64,000 bases of DNA from Patella vulgata (lineage: Eukaryota > Mollusca > Gastropoda > Patellidae). Both the position numbers and the translations under genes were made by a program. The stretch is from the NCBI RefSeq assembly GCF_932274485.2, contig NC_065885.2, positions 27,665,062 through 27,729,061 of the forward strand, read 5' to 3'. Shown here piece by piece: positions 1 through 12,559 of this stretch (positions are counted from its first letter, which is position 1; each line of letters begins with the position of its first letter). The notes below the pieces were generated by a model. The model did not search any database. It was not told the origin of the DNA and was given only the letters and a program-made list of their open reading frames with translations.

Positions 1-3000
1 GTATGGTAAAGTTTTTATAGCATCTTTAAAACTTCTGACCATAAAGCGTTAACAATATAGCTATAATAGCAGTGATAACTTATGGATTATAATGATTTTG
101 AAACTGATCAGTTTTATATTATCAGCAAAGATATCAAATTAACCTATTTCCAAATATTGATCCCTATTCTAACCAAACTGGTTTGGTGATTGAGGCGATA
201 TGATGCAACAGATCCCACATACCCGTCTAACACGGTGAATACAAGTTTTCACAGCGTTCTTGATTTAGGTCCAAATAAAGCTTCTAAGTCCTTTGTTGGG
301 CCATTTAATTGCTTACGGGAACAGTACTGCACACTGTTCATTTCTGTCCAGAAACAGGAGTGGGTCTTCTTAATTATTTGAGATGCATTGTATTCGAAAA
401 CTGTTGAAAAAACAAAAAGTTCAGAGTTGGGCTCAGAAATTTCTTGTGGTTCGTTATTTACCAAAACCGTTAGCAATTGGAAAGAAAACACTCCAAGTTT
501 TCCAAGAAAACTCAGCTTTATCTGGTGATATGGTACTTTTATAACGCAAAAAGTTAAACAAATCGACACTCTTATGTCCGACCTGAATCAAAGAAATCGT
601 AGCCTTGAAAAACATAATTATGCTGTTAACACGAGCAGTTTGATTAAGGTGGGTCATTAACCAGAAACGGGATATACACATCTGGCCAACAATCAGAACT
701 TCGTGCACGTAAATTGTTATAGTGCACGTAAATTGTAATAGTGCACGTATTATAAAATGTCACTTGGAAGCTAGGATTCCGTGTGTGTATGTAAATCTTT
801 GATCCGTACTGTGTGTTGATGGGTATACACTGCCCCCCCCATGTTTCTATCAAGATGACTAGCGTGCTGCATAAACAATCGTATCAGGGCAACGATTTAG
901 TTCATACGGTCGTTGATGCAACAATGAACATCAGATAAAGCACCTCAGCTGTCGACCCCTCAAGTCTGTAAATCACAGCGGCATGAACTGAGCATAATCT
1001 ATCATTGATTATTATTGTCATTTATTGAATTTGCGAAAACCAAATACGCATATAATTCTACGCAGGGGCCTAAATGATAAGATGGCAACAGCCAATCAAA
1101 ATACGTCATATAGACAGACTAACGGCGAGACTAGTACACAAGCGAAAATGTCGCTTGAATCAACATAGCGATATTTGTAGTTGTGCGCAAGTATAATCGC
1201 AACACTGTAGACGTTTTAACAACGCTGTAAGGGGACACTTCTCTCATAGCACACACATGGCATATGTCCGTCTTTATCAGCTGTTGTTGCAGACAAGCAA
1301 GAACTGGGTAAGTACTCAATTTTCACACACGCATCCCTAGACTTATGTGTGCTACACTTTCCCCAACTATGCTTTCCTGGTCCACTGTGTTTAGCTTTAC
1401 CAATTCAAAGTTCACGGGTTTGAACAAGAAATGAAAATGATGACAAAAGGGTTCGCGGTGGCATTAACCCACCACCGTCCGTAGAATTTCTTTGCAATCA
1501 AGACCTGGTCCAGTACCTATTAGAATTTTGGATCGTTTTATGTACTAGAATCTAAACTCTTTCTCATCAGATATTGTACAAAAACAATGTTCCAGGATAA
1601 AATGTTCTAATCTTCATCAACCCAATACATCGGAGTGGTATCCGCTTATCATAATGATCACGTTAACAATGCCGACGTGTATAACTTTGGCATCTACAAT
1701 GTTTCTAATTCAAGAGTTCTATTTCGTGTATGATGCTAGCACTAATTTAAACAGGGATGCCCCTCACATGTGAGAAATGTTTTCGAATACTTGTTTGCCA
1801 AGTACCACACCGGGATTTGAATACATGGCATCCCGTATACAGTTCAGTGCCTTGTCCGTATGACTATCACGACCCAGAAAATCTAGATGTATATTATGGT
1901 GTTACGATTAGTTCTGTGATTAATGAGCGCCTTATCTGAAGATGGAATATATTTAATGAATAGTTCAATTCTCGATAAGCCCTATTCGACCCCAGTCGTA
2001 TTAAAGAATACTCTAATCTCAATTTACCATCATAACCACTACGTCATCATTATTTCATGTTTAGACATTGGAATAAGCCAAATAAACTTTCTTATCATAT
2101 CTGTTACATTAATGTGTTGATGATTAGATACAATTTTCTTAGTGTCTCTGTATTATATAAACTTCACTGTGTACCCAACCCCATCCTTGAAACACAGAAA
2201 CACACACACACTCGGTTAACTATTGAAGAAGTAGCTTCGACTCTTTAAATTCTATTCGAAAGTTTGCCGATGAACATAATACCCAACAATGATTACTAAT
2301 AGGTTTTGTTCAGGAAGCACGGTATGCTTATTCTGTTTAGAACACTCGAAGCACGTACCACTTTTCGTTTAGTGAGGTATTGCAAACCCTGAGCAAATCT
2401 GCTGGAGGCGACGGTAATGTGTGACCCAAAAATCAAAAGACCGTATAAATATTGAGTTTTCCCCATGTTTAAAAACATGCGAAGGTGGGTATATATTTTT
2501 TCACCTTGGTGGTTTGTCGAGTTACAAAAATAATAATCCTTATTCCACCAGTCAAAACAACATAAAGTCCTTACTGATTTGATGTCTGAAATAATTCCGC
2601 TAAAAATTTTTTTCCTTTAAACTCTACAAGACATCTTATCTGCTTCTCAGTTTTGTTACAAAAAAGGGTAAAAATACAACATTTATTAACTATTAAACTA
2701 GAGAATGAAATAAGAATAATAAAAATTTACACTTTTCTAGAGGTGTTTCCCTCGCTTTATGTATTTGCTTACCGTTTACCGTACAGTATTTGTATCATAA
2801 TCTCCCAGTTTAACATGTCTTTTCTTAATGAAAGTTGATCCTCTCTAGCTGTTCTCAAATCACCACCCTCTTATTAAATTTCCCTTCAACTTCATTAGAC
2901 AACAACTCCAGGGGCCAACCTAAGGCGTATATTGCGGGCTTTGCGTCATGTTTGCTCCCTCTTGGTTATATTGCTCCCTCTAAAATATACAAGCCCCGGT

Positions 3001-3608
3001 GTTCAACTCTATTTTCAAGCAATTGACATGACTGTCCTAACATTAATCCACGAAAGCATTACAGATAGTAACGATGGTGACTTTGTGTTACATTCTAGGC
3101 AGTCTCATCATTAGGACAGATTGTAATTGAACGGTGACAGTTTTCAAATGCATAGCTAGTTAGAACACGTTGGCGAGCATCAAATAATTTTCTTTTTAAC
3201 AAACTGAATCCTTATTTTGTGTACACTAGGTAATGTGAATTTTACGATAACCAGTTTTATGTATTCATTTTGTATGTAGTTTAGATAATGTCCCAGTACA
3301 CTGTTTTTGAGTGTCACGGTATTGGGACCAGTCCAGCTTTCAGCGAGGTATTTGCCATGCGTAAGATTTATCTTTGCAAGCTGGGGTGGAGCATATGTAG
3401 TGTGGTTTGTAATTATGCAATACCTTTAGAGAACTTTGATTCACGATGATCAAGGGTATACCTTTTGTAACGTTCGCTTCTATTGTAAAACAGACAGTTA
3501 TAATTAATTAGTTTATTTGCAAATACATACATATAAGTATATGCGTATAATACAAACGGATCAGAACAAATTATACAATTTATGAATCTTCTCCCAGTAT
3601 AATCTAAT
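1..3608. other. no gene recognised, AT-rich non-coding stretch
   Basis: Short open frames on both strands show no domain, no consistent codon pattern and no splice-linked continuation. The only local structure I see is a short direct repeat around 700-750, where the block GTGCACGTAAATTGT recurs about every 20 bases. I see no transposon ends. Confidence 0.6.
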
Positions 3609-5136
3609 ATATTCAAAAAAAGTAGGGGATATTTGATTTTGGGGGCATAATACTAAAATATGCAAATGACTACGAAAAAAGTCACTATAGAACCTAACAG
3701 AAGAAACATTTCCAGTTACATGTGACGCCCAAACGCACCAATAGCTACCGCATGGAATGCAGGTGATGCTTGGGATCATCATGGGGGTCCAACCCAAGAT
3801 TTGCACGACTCTGACTTTGAATGTTACAGTCATTGTGGCATTGAATTCCAGGGTGGAAACATCAGTTTAATTGTTTTAGTGACCAGAAACAAATTTTGAT
3901 ATGCGTCGGCTTACCCAAAATGAAAGGTTACGTGCCCTTGGCATGCTACAGATCGGCACAACACAGGCGGTTGTGGTGCGCGGACGATGAATGTTTCTCA
4001 GTCTGTCATAAGCAGGCTATGGTCCAGATACCGTGATACACAATCTGTACAGGACAGACCACGCTCAGGTCGACCAAGGGCGACAACTCAAGCCCAGGAT
4101 CGATTTATCCGTACCTTGGCCTTGAGAAATCGTGTCATCACAGCAAATCAGATCAGCGCTCGTCTTCAAACAGACACTGGTGTGAGAGTGAGTGGCCAGA
4201 CGATTCGGAATCGACTGCATAGGGGTCACCTTCGCGCCCGACGTCCTCGCGTGATCCCTTGTTTGAGAGATCATCACATTCAGGCAAGAAGTCGTTGGTG
4301 TAGGGATCGTCAACACTGGGATAATCGACGCTGGAGCAATGTGATGTTTTCAGATGAGTCAAGGTTCACTGTTGATTTTTTGGACAGACGTAGGAGGGTG
4401 TGGCGTCGTCGAAACGAGCGCTTCCAAGACGTTAACGTCATCAGACATGATCGATTTGGGGGTGGTTCTGTTATGGTGTGGGGAGGCATCACTGTTGCTG
4501 GAAGAACGGCTTTACATGTTGTTGCAGGGCGTGTTACAGGCCAGTACTACCGGGACAACATCTTGGCAGTCCATGTTGTGCCGTTCGCACGACGTCATGG
4601 CCGCCGTTTCATCTTCCAGGATGACAACGCAAGATGTCACAGGGCCAGGATCGTTACAGGTCACCTCCAACAACAGAACATCACCACATTACCTTGGCCA
4701 GCACTGAGTCCCGACCTCTCCCCCATCGAGCATGTCCGGGACATGCTTGGACAGAGGTTACGTCAACGTCAACAACGTCCTGCCAATGTCCAAGAACTTG
4801 CTGCTGCGCTGCAACAGGAATGGGACAATCTGGACCAAAATGACCTTAGACGTCTCATTAGGAGTATGCCACGTCGGATCAATGCTTGTTTGGCAAACAG
4901 AGGAGGATTTACCCGTTACTGACTTGGTTGTGATGCTGTGGTAACTTTGCTGTTTGACCCCGGGTATCATTTTACCCTTATAATGGTCAGTCTGTGCCTT
5001 ACTTAGTCTAACGATCATTTGGAATAAATCGATGAATGTGAACTTCATTTCATTTTGTCATTTGTTTCTTCGTCAGTTTCATTAGGTGACTTTAATAACA
5101 CTTAAAAATCAAATATCCCCTACTTTTTTTGAATAG
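3609..5136 (+). mobile_element. Tc1-family DNA transposon, copy 1
   Basis: The element is bounded by matching inverted ends of about 32 bp: CTATTCAAAAAAAGTAGGGG and onward at the right end (5105-5136, reverse strand), and the same sequence with its first base changed at the left (3609-3640). A TA follows the right end, as expected for Tc1/mariner target duplication; the left flank reads AT, so that side has changed. The only gene is the transposase at 3901-4922. A nearly identical copy in opposite orientation lies at 55740-57266. The close match between the copies implies recent mobility. Confidence 0.95.
3901..4922 (+). pseudogene. Tc1 transposase, copy 1 (N-terminal frameshift)
   Basis: This is the cut-and-paste transposase of the flanking element; it binds the inverted ends and inserts at TA. 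The first ATG (3901) opens MRRLTQNERLRAL and a helix-turn-helix, but two extra bases near 3976 relative to the sister copy break the frame. The remaining 311 residues run open from 3987 to the stop. In full-length numbering (339 residues) I see a GRPR motif at 56-59 between the two DNA-binding subdomains, and the catalytic triad D151 (FSDESRF), D241 (FQDDNARCH) and E276 (SPDLSPIEH), which gives DD34E spacing typical of Tc1. Translation from the internal Met would lack part of the first helix-turn-helix, so this copy is probably not active. Apart from that lesion it looks full length. Confidence 0.93.
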
Positions 5137-5139
5137 TAT

Positions 5140-7680
5140 ATATTTACAATTATCACTGAAATTTAATTTAATACATAGTTATATACATATATACATACTA
5201 CCTTAGGATAATAAATAAGTCCAATTCGTTACATGCTCAATGAGTATTAACAGTGATAAACCACTGGAGAATTACAATAATAGCTACAGATTACATGTGA
5301 ATCTTTTCGTTTCTTTAATGTAATTTTGTACGGTGAGAAAAATATGGATATTAAAAGATTTAGGAAATAGAGTAGAACCATCTAAATAAATTTTATGCAA
5401 CTCGGGTCGAGGTAGATGGCCTATAAAGCCAAGTTTATCAAGTAAGTGATGGCGTTGTAACACATATTTTGAACAATCAAAGAAGTAGTGAAATTAATTT
5501 TCAATGCTTTTATTATCGCATTTACAGTATGGATTTTGAACGATGTTTGATTTATTAAGATCATAATTTAGACCACTACAGGTATGACGTATACGATTAT
5601 GGTAAATGGATAATTTTCTGCTGCCAAAGTTTCTTAATTTTGGAGGTTTGACTTTAGTCTTTATATTGGTTTTAAACTCAGATAAAGATAGTGTGGATTT
5701 TAAACCCGGACGTAAACTATTGAATTGTTGAATGGTTTTAGGAAAAAATGAGTTCTTTGTTACAGTTAAACGAACAAGTGGTACTTTTAGATCATTACAG
5801 TTTCTAAGATTATAACTATTGCTATGATAACTTATTATGTCTTGAAGATAAGACTGTTCTGTTTTGTGAATAAGCTTAGTAAGCACAATCGTCTTATCTT
5901 TCTGCGATCATGTAATTTAGTCCTTGCAGTTTCAAAATAAAGCGATTCACGAGATGCATAAATAGTTCAACCAGTTACCGTGCGGGCAGCTTTAAGCTGC
6001 AATTTTTCATGTTTTTCTGAGTTATAATTTGAACAGTTATCCCATACTTCACAGGCATACTCAAGAATTGGTAAGATATAACATTTATATAATTTGATTA
6101 AATTGGATTGTGTAAGTTGAAATTTAGCTCTACGTAAATGGTTAAGTTTAAAAGACGCCTTTTTAAAATTGTAGATTCAATATGCTTTGAAATTTAATAT
6201 TTAATGGAAACATAGCATTTTTGTTAGTGAAAATCATTAATTCAGTTTTTTCAGGATTAAAAGATATTAGTTTTTTATTTGCCCAGACACACAACTGGTT
6301 TAAATCATAATTCAATTCAGCTTCAACATTTGATAAATCTGTTGACGAAGAACATAGCGTTGTGTCATCAGCAAATAATCTCTTTAAACCTTTAAGTTGA
6401 TCAGATACATCATTTATATAAATAAAAAAAAAGCAGAGGACCAAGAATGGAACCTTGCGGAACGCCAGAACTTGTAGACATAGTATCAGATAAACAATTT
6501 TCTAACATAAGAACTTGATTTCTGTTATTTAAGTAATTAGAAATTAGTACGAGTCTGTCATCTTGGATTCCATAACTATTCAATTTATGCAATAATCCTT
6601 TATGAGAAACTTTATCGAAAGCTTTGGAAATGTCGCAGAAATACTAAGCCTGTGTATTCATTTTTATCTAATGAATTGCAAATATATTGATATATTTCAA
6701 TAAGCTGATGTACCGTAGATATGCCTGGTAGAAAACCTGATTGGTACTTGTTAAACAGTTCATTTTTTGAGAAATAACTAAAGAGATTCTGATAAATTAA
6801 TCATTCAAAAACTTTAGATATACTATTTAACAGGGAAATGGGTCTATAATTTTTTGGATCCGACCTATCACCTTTTTTATACAAAGGAATAACATTGGCT
6901 TGTTTCCATTTACTCGGAAATGTATTCTGTTTTATAATAACTTTGAAAAGTAAATAGAGAGGATTACAGATACTATGTTTTATAGATTTTAATACTTTAT
7001 TATTAACTGGCCCGGGTCCGCTGGCTTTCGATTCGTTTATTGAATTTAATACATTTTTGACATCAGTTAAAGTAAAAGAATAAGGGGGGCATGTTGTTGT
7101 ACAGCGTGTTGGGAATTCGGGTAATACTTTCATATCTTGTATTGTCGAAATAGATGTGAAATATTGGTTCAAAATATTGGCTTTTGATTTAGATTTGTTA
7201 ACATAAGAACCATGAGGATTATTCAAGGGGGGAATTAATGTTTTTTGTGAAGTGGGGATGAAATTTTTCATCGCTTTCCAGTAATCTTTTTGGGAAGGAT
7301 TGGACATATTTTTATTCTATTATTAACGGATTCATTATACTGAGTTTTGGCATATTGTTTCATGTTATTCACTTTATTCCTTGCTTTTTTTAAAAGAGCA
7401 ATATGCGATTCACTTCTGGTTTTTAAGACTTTCTTTCTTAATATATCTCGTTGTCGAATTTGACGTCTTATTTAGTTGTTAAACCAAGGTTTATCATTAG
7501 GATGAACAGTAATTGTTTTAGTAGGAATATATAGAGATATTAATTGTTCAATTTTCTCATCAAATTTATCAATTATATTATCTATTTGGTACGAGTCGTT
7601 AATAATTTCATGCCAGTTGCCTGTACATTGCGAGTACTCGAATAATAAAAAGCATTCTGCCATAAAACCAAGTAACCTAT
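5140..7680 (-). mobile_element. LINE (non-LTR retrotransposon, jockey/CR1-like), 5'-truncated and decayed
   Basis: Minus-strand reverse-transcriptase blocks run in the normal order from about 7663 down to 5390, followed by an AT-rich 3' region to about 5140. No endonuclease domain is seen upstream of 7680, so the copy is 5'-truncated, the usual state of such elements. Its 3' end abuts the Tc1 element ending at 5136; the Tc1 may have inserted in or next to the LINE tail. No target duplication could be identified. Family placement rests on the residue blocks only; jockey and CR1-type clades cannot be separated by eye. Confidence 0.85.
5390..7663 (-). pseudogene. LINE ORF2 reverse transcriptase remnant
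   Basis: Reading on the minus strand, 7663-7472 ends in NDKPWFNN, the linker before the polymerase of this LINE type. 7307-6801 carries KQANVIPLYKKGDRSDPKNY and RPISLLN, the fingers and first palm blocks. 6592-6410 carries SSGVPQGSILGPLL. 6444-6163 carries IYINDVSD and the catalytic FADDT, near 6360-6377. The block after FADDT stops early near 6170, where roughly 40 residues expected in the family are missing. 5886-5494 resembles the C-terminal region (SYNLRNC; a CKC cluster near the end). Frames change several times; one shift falls in the A-run at about 6420-6432. The protein would nick and reverse-transcribe its own RNA, but this copy cannot. Confidence 0.85.
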
Positions 7681-8329
7681 GTCAATAAACTGAAATTGTT
7701 TTTACACAGATTCGTCTAAAAATATATTGTGATAGTTGGTTTAAGATTTACAAGTACATGTATTATGATCGATATCAAAAAGCCTTCATAAAGGAGAAAG
7801 AAAGCCTGGGTTGCTTGACTTCTGTCAACAATATCATCGCCACAGGTAAATATTATTGCACGGGTAGTAGTTTATAACGAGCTTTCTTTAACCATCAATA
7901 ATTAAGAGAATTTCATAGTTGGTTGGAAATTTGAATGAAGGATGGGAATCAATAATACTAAAGAGTGGGTCTTTTCTCCTTGAATAAACAAACTTGATAA
8001 AGAATGCTTGACTTTCCAAGTATCAGTGGATAAAAATTGCAAGTCATCATTATGATAACAAAACAAGTTTCACGAAATCCGCTATTATCGTTTATTTTAC
8101 TCATTACTGCGAATTTGCAATTTTCGATATCTTTAGTTTGATTTCTAATGGCACTTTAAATCACTTTCCTCGTTGTGCAAGTTTCTTGCAACATTTTTGT
8201 TAATTTCATTTCTGCATTGTTATTGACCTATATTGAACATATAGAAATAGCCCGAACATTCCCTTGTGTTTATTCATTCTATACTTAATAAAAACATTAG
8301 TGACAGTCAATTATTTTTATAAATTGTCA
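7681..8329. other. no gene recognised
   Basis: AT-rich sequence between the LINE and a dispersed repeat. I see no domain, transposon end or obvious repeat. Confidence 0.5.
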
Positions 8330-8600
8330 GATATCCTCTCACAGTCTCATATAACAACTTTTGGTCTTCGAAGGAATTATCAGTGAGCAGAAATTCGCCC
8401 GTGTATCTCTTGTCGCTCGTTACCTCAGTCAGTTATACATTAAGTTTTTGCGTCACTTCCGTTTCTTCAAATCTTCGTTACGCATCTATCGTAGCAATGC
8501 TCACTGTGTTAAAATTATACTTGGAACGTGTTTAACCAGTTCTATCACATACATGTATGTAATAATGGCTGATACCAATATTATTCTTTAAGATAGCATA
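8330..8600 (+). repeat. dispersed repeat family D1, copy 1
   Basis: This stretch matches the reverse complement of 24355-24595 and, more loosely, 62500-62695. Shared blocks include CTCGTTAC(C/T)TCAGTCAGTTAT, then GTGTTAAAATTATA(C/T)TTGGAA followed by CGTGTTTAACCAGTTCTA. The outer limits where the copies diverge suggest a unit of about 250-270 bp. No inverted ends or protein are seen, so its class is unknown. Confidence 0.7.
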
Positions 8601-9470
8601 TTATATCCCATAATTGTCTCTTTGTACTTTAAAATATAGGGAGGAAAAAAGGATGAATATTCTATTCATTTGTATTGAAACATGTCATCAAAGGATATTA
8701 AAATATCAGATAGTTTAAGGGCAAGGTAAAGTGACAACATCTTGTTGCAAACTAGTTTCGACACCAACAAGGCTGAACGTATTATTTTCCAACACAAAAT
8801 AATGGCCCTTGGATACAAAAGCCCAAAAATATGAATCATTTTTTGAGGACCCCCCCCCCCATTTCAGGCGTTGTAACAGTTACTGTCACTCACCTGGCCC
8901 TTAATTGTTTCATTCGAATTGGAGAATGGAAAATAGTTTAGCGCGCGCGTTTGTGTGTGTGTGTGTGTGGTGTTGTTGGGGTGGGGGGGTATGCATACGT
9001 GTGCAATCGTGGTTGGGTGCAATCGTGAATAAAGTTAGGAGCACTACCTTTAGTTATATTGAATTATTATAAACTGCATCAAAAGGAAGGAAATCGGAAA
9101 GCTAGCCCACGAATCTGCCCCGCCTTTTCGGAAGAGATATTTAATTCTCTGTTTAGAATCTCTACTCGTTGATCAACTCTTACATTTTCATTGTGTTTGC
9201 TTCACGACCAGTCAAGGACAGATATCACTTCCGTTAACAAACTTGTTTTTGGAAAATTTGGAAATTTATTGGTATTTGCTCATGTAAACAACAATGTAAC
9301 TAAAATACATTGTCGTCTACAAGAGGAACATTTTTCTCGACATTTAATTACAATCCGTAATCTGACTTTGGTATTTCTCAACAAAACTAGGATCTATAAG
9401 CAGACGAAACGTGTGATCTCTTCAAAGACATATGCTGCATAATTTTAGGGTTATAATCTACAAAGCGTGA
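8601..9470. other. no gene recognised; GC/GT microsatellite
   Basis: Non-coding. It holds a C-run near 8850 and a (GC)n-(GT)n microsatellite at about 8941-8969 followed by a G-rich patch. The 83-residue frame at 9191-9442 shows no recognisable domain and I do not call it a gene. Confidence 0.5.
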
Positions 9471-9479
9471 ACGATCATA

Positions 9480-9900
9480 CCGAACGTGATAAATCATATG
9501 ATTGGTAAGCCATTCAATAATACCAGATAACGGCAGAGAACACGTTGAACTAATCTAATAATACACTGATTACCGGATTTGACTAGATTTACTAGATTAA
9601 TGTCAGCAGTTATCACAGAGTTATAGAATCTCTGTTATACATTTGATACCAGTTCACTAAAAAGCGTATCTATTTTACATAGCAATATGAAGATAACATC
9701 TAACTAACTTTCATTTCATTTTAAACCATATTTTAAAACAGCTTTAGATTATTATATTCATACAACCCACAACGTGCTCTGATAAATAGATGGACGGATT
9801 AACCAATTTATTAATTTATTGCAGATAGTCTTTTGAGAATAGTAATTACATTTGATGGTACTAGTACCGCTATCACCGATCTAGTTGCACCAGAATCCAT
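9480..9900 (+). repeat. dispersed repeat family D2, copy 1
   Basis: This matches 44510-44990 in reverse orientation. Shared blocks include GTTATCACAGAGTTATAGAA, then TCTCTGTTATACAT and TTGATACCAGTT, and at the other end GGTACTAGTACC near a CACCGATC block. This copy lacks the 70-bp internal duplication of its partner. No coding capacity is seen. Confidence 0.7.
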
Positions 9901-11969
9901 CCCTCCAACGCCTAGCCATATTTCGGCAATCCTGCACACACCTTTAGTATACTTTCAGTTGAACTGCCCTAGTTGAAGATGACAGTGGACTATTTCTATT
10001 GTTATTGTTACCATTCAGACAATGTAATATGGTGTATATAATAACACGAGGGAAAGATTAAAATCAAAAACTTATAGAGAAATTTAATATCGAGCCAAAA
10101 ACACGATGTCTCACTGAAATATCATGAGACAGTTTTTAAAAAAAAAAAAAAAAAAATCATTACTGACTAAAAGTACGAAACTATCACGTTGTGTACTAAA
10201 TTGTTGAATACATATGTGGGTTTATGACAGTTTGTAGCTAACCTTTAGTAATTAATATACAAACCCGTGTATGTTAGCTAAGTAAATCGGCAAAATGTTT
10301 TAGATTGAATTTTATGGATTCTCGACAAAATGTTCCACATAGCAATATATTGGTAGACACAGCTAACCGCAACTAAATCTAAAGCGATTTGTCTTAGGAA
10401 TAACAAGTTTTTTAGAAAATATTCATCCGCAATTGGTTTAAAACAACGAGAATTCTTATGACACATCATAATATGCTAATTCAAAAGTGTCCAAGATGTT
10501 GAAACTGAGTGTGTGGGGAGGGGAGGGGAGGGGGGGCGGGGAACCCAAACCAGTAAATGAACGTGTTGACCCAATGCCATCACCAACCCTTACAAAAAGG
10601 GTTTTTTTATTACTTAGTAAATGAACAGTTTTTCCAATTTGTATAACGTCAATTTTCATTATAATCAATGTGTTTTTTAGTAAATAAATAGATAGTTACA
10701 CAAGTAACCATTGAGACTAGATATTACCATATTTAGTTTTTGACAGAGTCTGGTAAAGTAATTGTAATTCTTTAGTCTAACCAAATGTTTATTTAATAAA
10801 GGTATTTCAATACAACGTATTAAAATTATCAGATGGGGAGGATGTGCTATAAAGTTACAAGACAATTTATAATATACATGTCTGTCAGCGCAAAAAGAGA
10901 AAGTGTCGCAAAGGATTCTCTTCTCGTCCGCCAGTGATGGATGGGTGTAACGTGATTGATACTAGTATGTCAGCTATTTGCCAGACCAATAGATAACGAC
11001 TAATTAAGTCAAACAAAGGTACCTGTGCCATGTTACTAGACACGCACGCGAGACAGCCGAAGCAACATGTAAGAAGAAGATAAAGATTTATCACCCAATT
11101 CAGATACTTCTTACAAAAGTGATGGCTACCCTAGAAGTGAGTAAAGCTGTTATCAGAATGTAACTACTAAAACACGCCATCTAACAAATTGTGACGTCAA
11201 AAACATTATACCGACTAGTTACAAAGACTTTCTTATTAGTCGGATCACAGAGAGAAAAAATCTTGGATAGGTTTCACATTCGAGTAAGTGATCTGCCAAT
11301 TAAGTTATTTACAGGACCCAGAAGGTCTACGATAATTAGACTGGAAACGCTAAGTTAAGTAAACATGTATTAGTCCACATTAATGTCTCCCTAATATAAT
11401 TTGGGAAAGAATAATTGTACGTGAAGTACAAAACAGCACTGGTGACATAGCAATGAAGTTTAGCCCCCTGACTATTCTTTTATTTAGAGAGGTGTAGACA
11501 TACTTAATTCTAACGATTATTCTTTACAGACATTAAAGGTGTTGATTCTGTTAGACATCTTATTTAAATTGTAAATGCCACACCGTAGAAAGTATTTAGA
11601 ACACCCATAGGAATTGAAATGGGTTTATTTTAGCGAAATAACTAGGATGTATTTAAATGTTTATAAACACATTGAGTGTCTCACAATGAACTATTAAATT
11701 CCGAGAGAAAGTCTACATAAACTAAACTAGTTTTATTTAACCGATAGAAATGGTAAATAAAACGAGCTGCGCAAGATACGCCCACATTAAAAACTGATTA
11801 AGGATTTACCATTATAATTTAGTCTTCATACACATGCTGACAAAGGACCGGTTTTAAAAATAGAGTGTCCTTATTGGTCAAGGATATTGCATAGTTTTAG
11901 GGAACTAGCCGGATTTGGGGCCTTGAAAAATGCTTCTAATGTACAGTGTTTATTATGTTGATTTTAACA
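9901..11969. other. no gene recognised; one small dispersed repeat
   Basis: AT-rich non-coding sequence with a poly-A run at about 10139-10157. The segment at about 10878-11005 is the reverse complement of about 41190-41330, sharing CTTTGCGACACTTTCTCTTT and CAATCACGTT, so it is a short dispersed repeat. Nothing else is recognised. Confidence 0.5.
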
Positions 11970-12322
11970 TCTGTGTTGGCTCCCTACTCAGGAGGTCGTG
12001 GGTTCGCTCCCGGTGTTGGCCGAGAATGTTTACCGGGATTTTCCGGCTTGATTTCCCCTTGTCAGTGGTGCAGGACAGACGGCCTGACAAGGACAATTGT
12101 CTAGTCGTTCGGATGGAACGAAAAACAGCGGTCCCGTGAACACATTTTCGTGCACGTAAAAGTACCCTTGGCAGTTGGAATTCGATATAAGAGTAGGCCG
12201 TAGCGCCGCTGTCCGGGCAAATATCCCTCATAACACACTGTATGGCGTAGGCCATCCTTCATTATCCCAGTCTGAGTAGAACAGTAGGACGTTAAATACC
12301 ATTTCATTTTCATTTCATTTCC
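11970..12322 (+). repeat. tRNA-derived SINE (ATTTC tail), diverged copy
   Basis: The order is a tRNA-like head with box B (GGGTTCGCTCCCGG) near 12000, a body containing TCGTGCACGTAAAAG, GAATTCGATATAAGAGTAGG and ACACTGTATGGCGTAGGCC, and a tail of ATTTCATTTTC type. Compared with the copies at 21224 and 35395 it is more diverged, and the box A region is not clear. No target duplication is evident. It is transcribed by RNA polymerase III and mobilised by a LINE if the family behaves like other SINEs. Confidence 0.9.
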
Positions 12323-12451
12323 TTGGCCACACAGGAAAATCTTTTGCATACTGTAGGGGCTAAAGCCTTTTGAAGTCAATGTATCACCCGAATCTCGATC
12401 ATATTTATATTAACACATGACAATTATAATATACAAGTTACTTAAAAGATT

Positions 12452-12500
12452 TATTTCTGGCGACGTTTCGACGAGGGTTCTCTCGTCTTTATCAAGCAAA
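12452..12500. other. hairpin motif resembling Penelope-like element ends
   Basis: GACGAG and CTCGTC flank a short loop, giving a perfect stem at about 12469-12487, next to CGACGTTTCG. The reverse strand reads TGATAAAGACGAG followed by CTCGTCGAAACGTC, loosely like the hammerhead-type motifs of Penelope-like elements. The core is degenerate and no reverse transcriptase is nearby, so this is only a resemblance. Confidence 0.3.
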
Positions 12501-12559
12501 GTATTTATATCATGTGACGAAGAAGACTGTAGCTTGATAACAAGTGTCGGAGGTTTTCC

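Noticed and set aside
4065-5048. Open frames of 60-117 residues on both strands within the Tc1 element (and their mirror images at 55828-56811)
   Set aside because: They are out-of-frame shadows of the transposase, repeated in both element copies.
8848-8860. Poly-C runs (also near 16447, 17284, 18870, 29158, 42670, 46858, 51995) as regulatory elements
   Set aside because: They are simple homopolymer tracts common in this genome and, in some cases, shared edges of repeats; no evidence of function.
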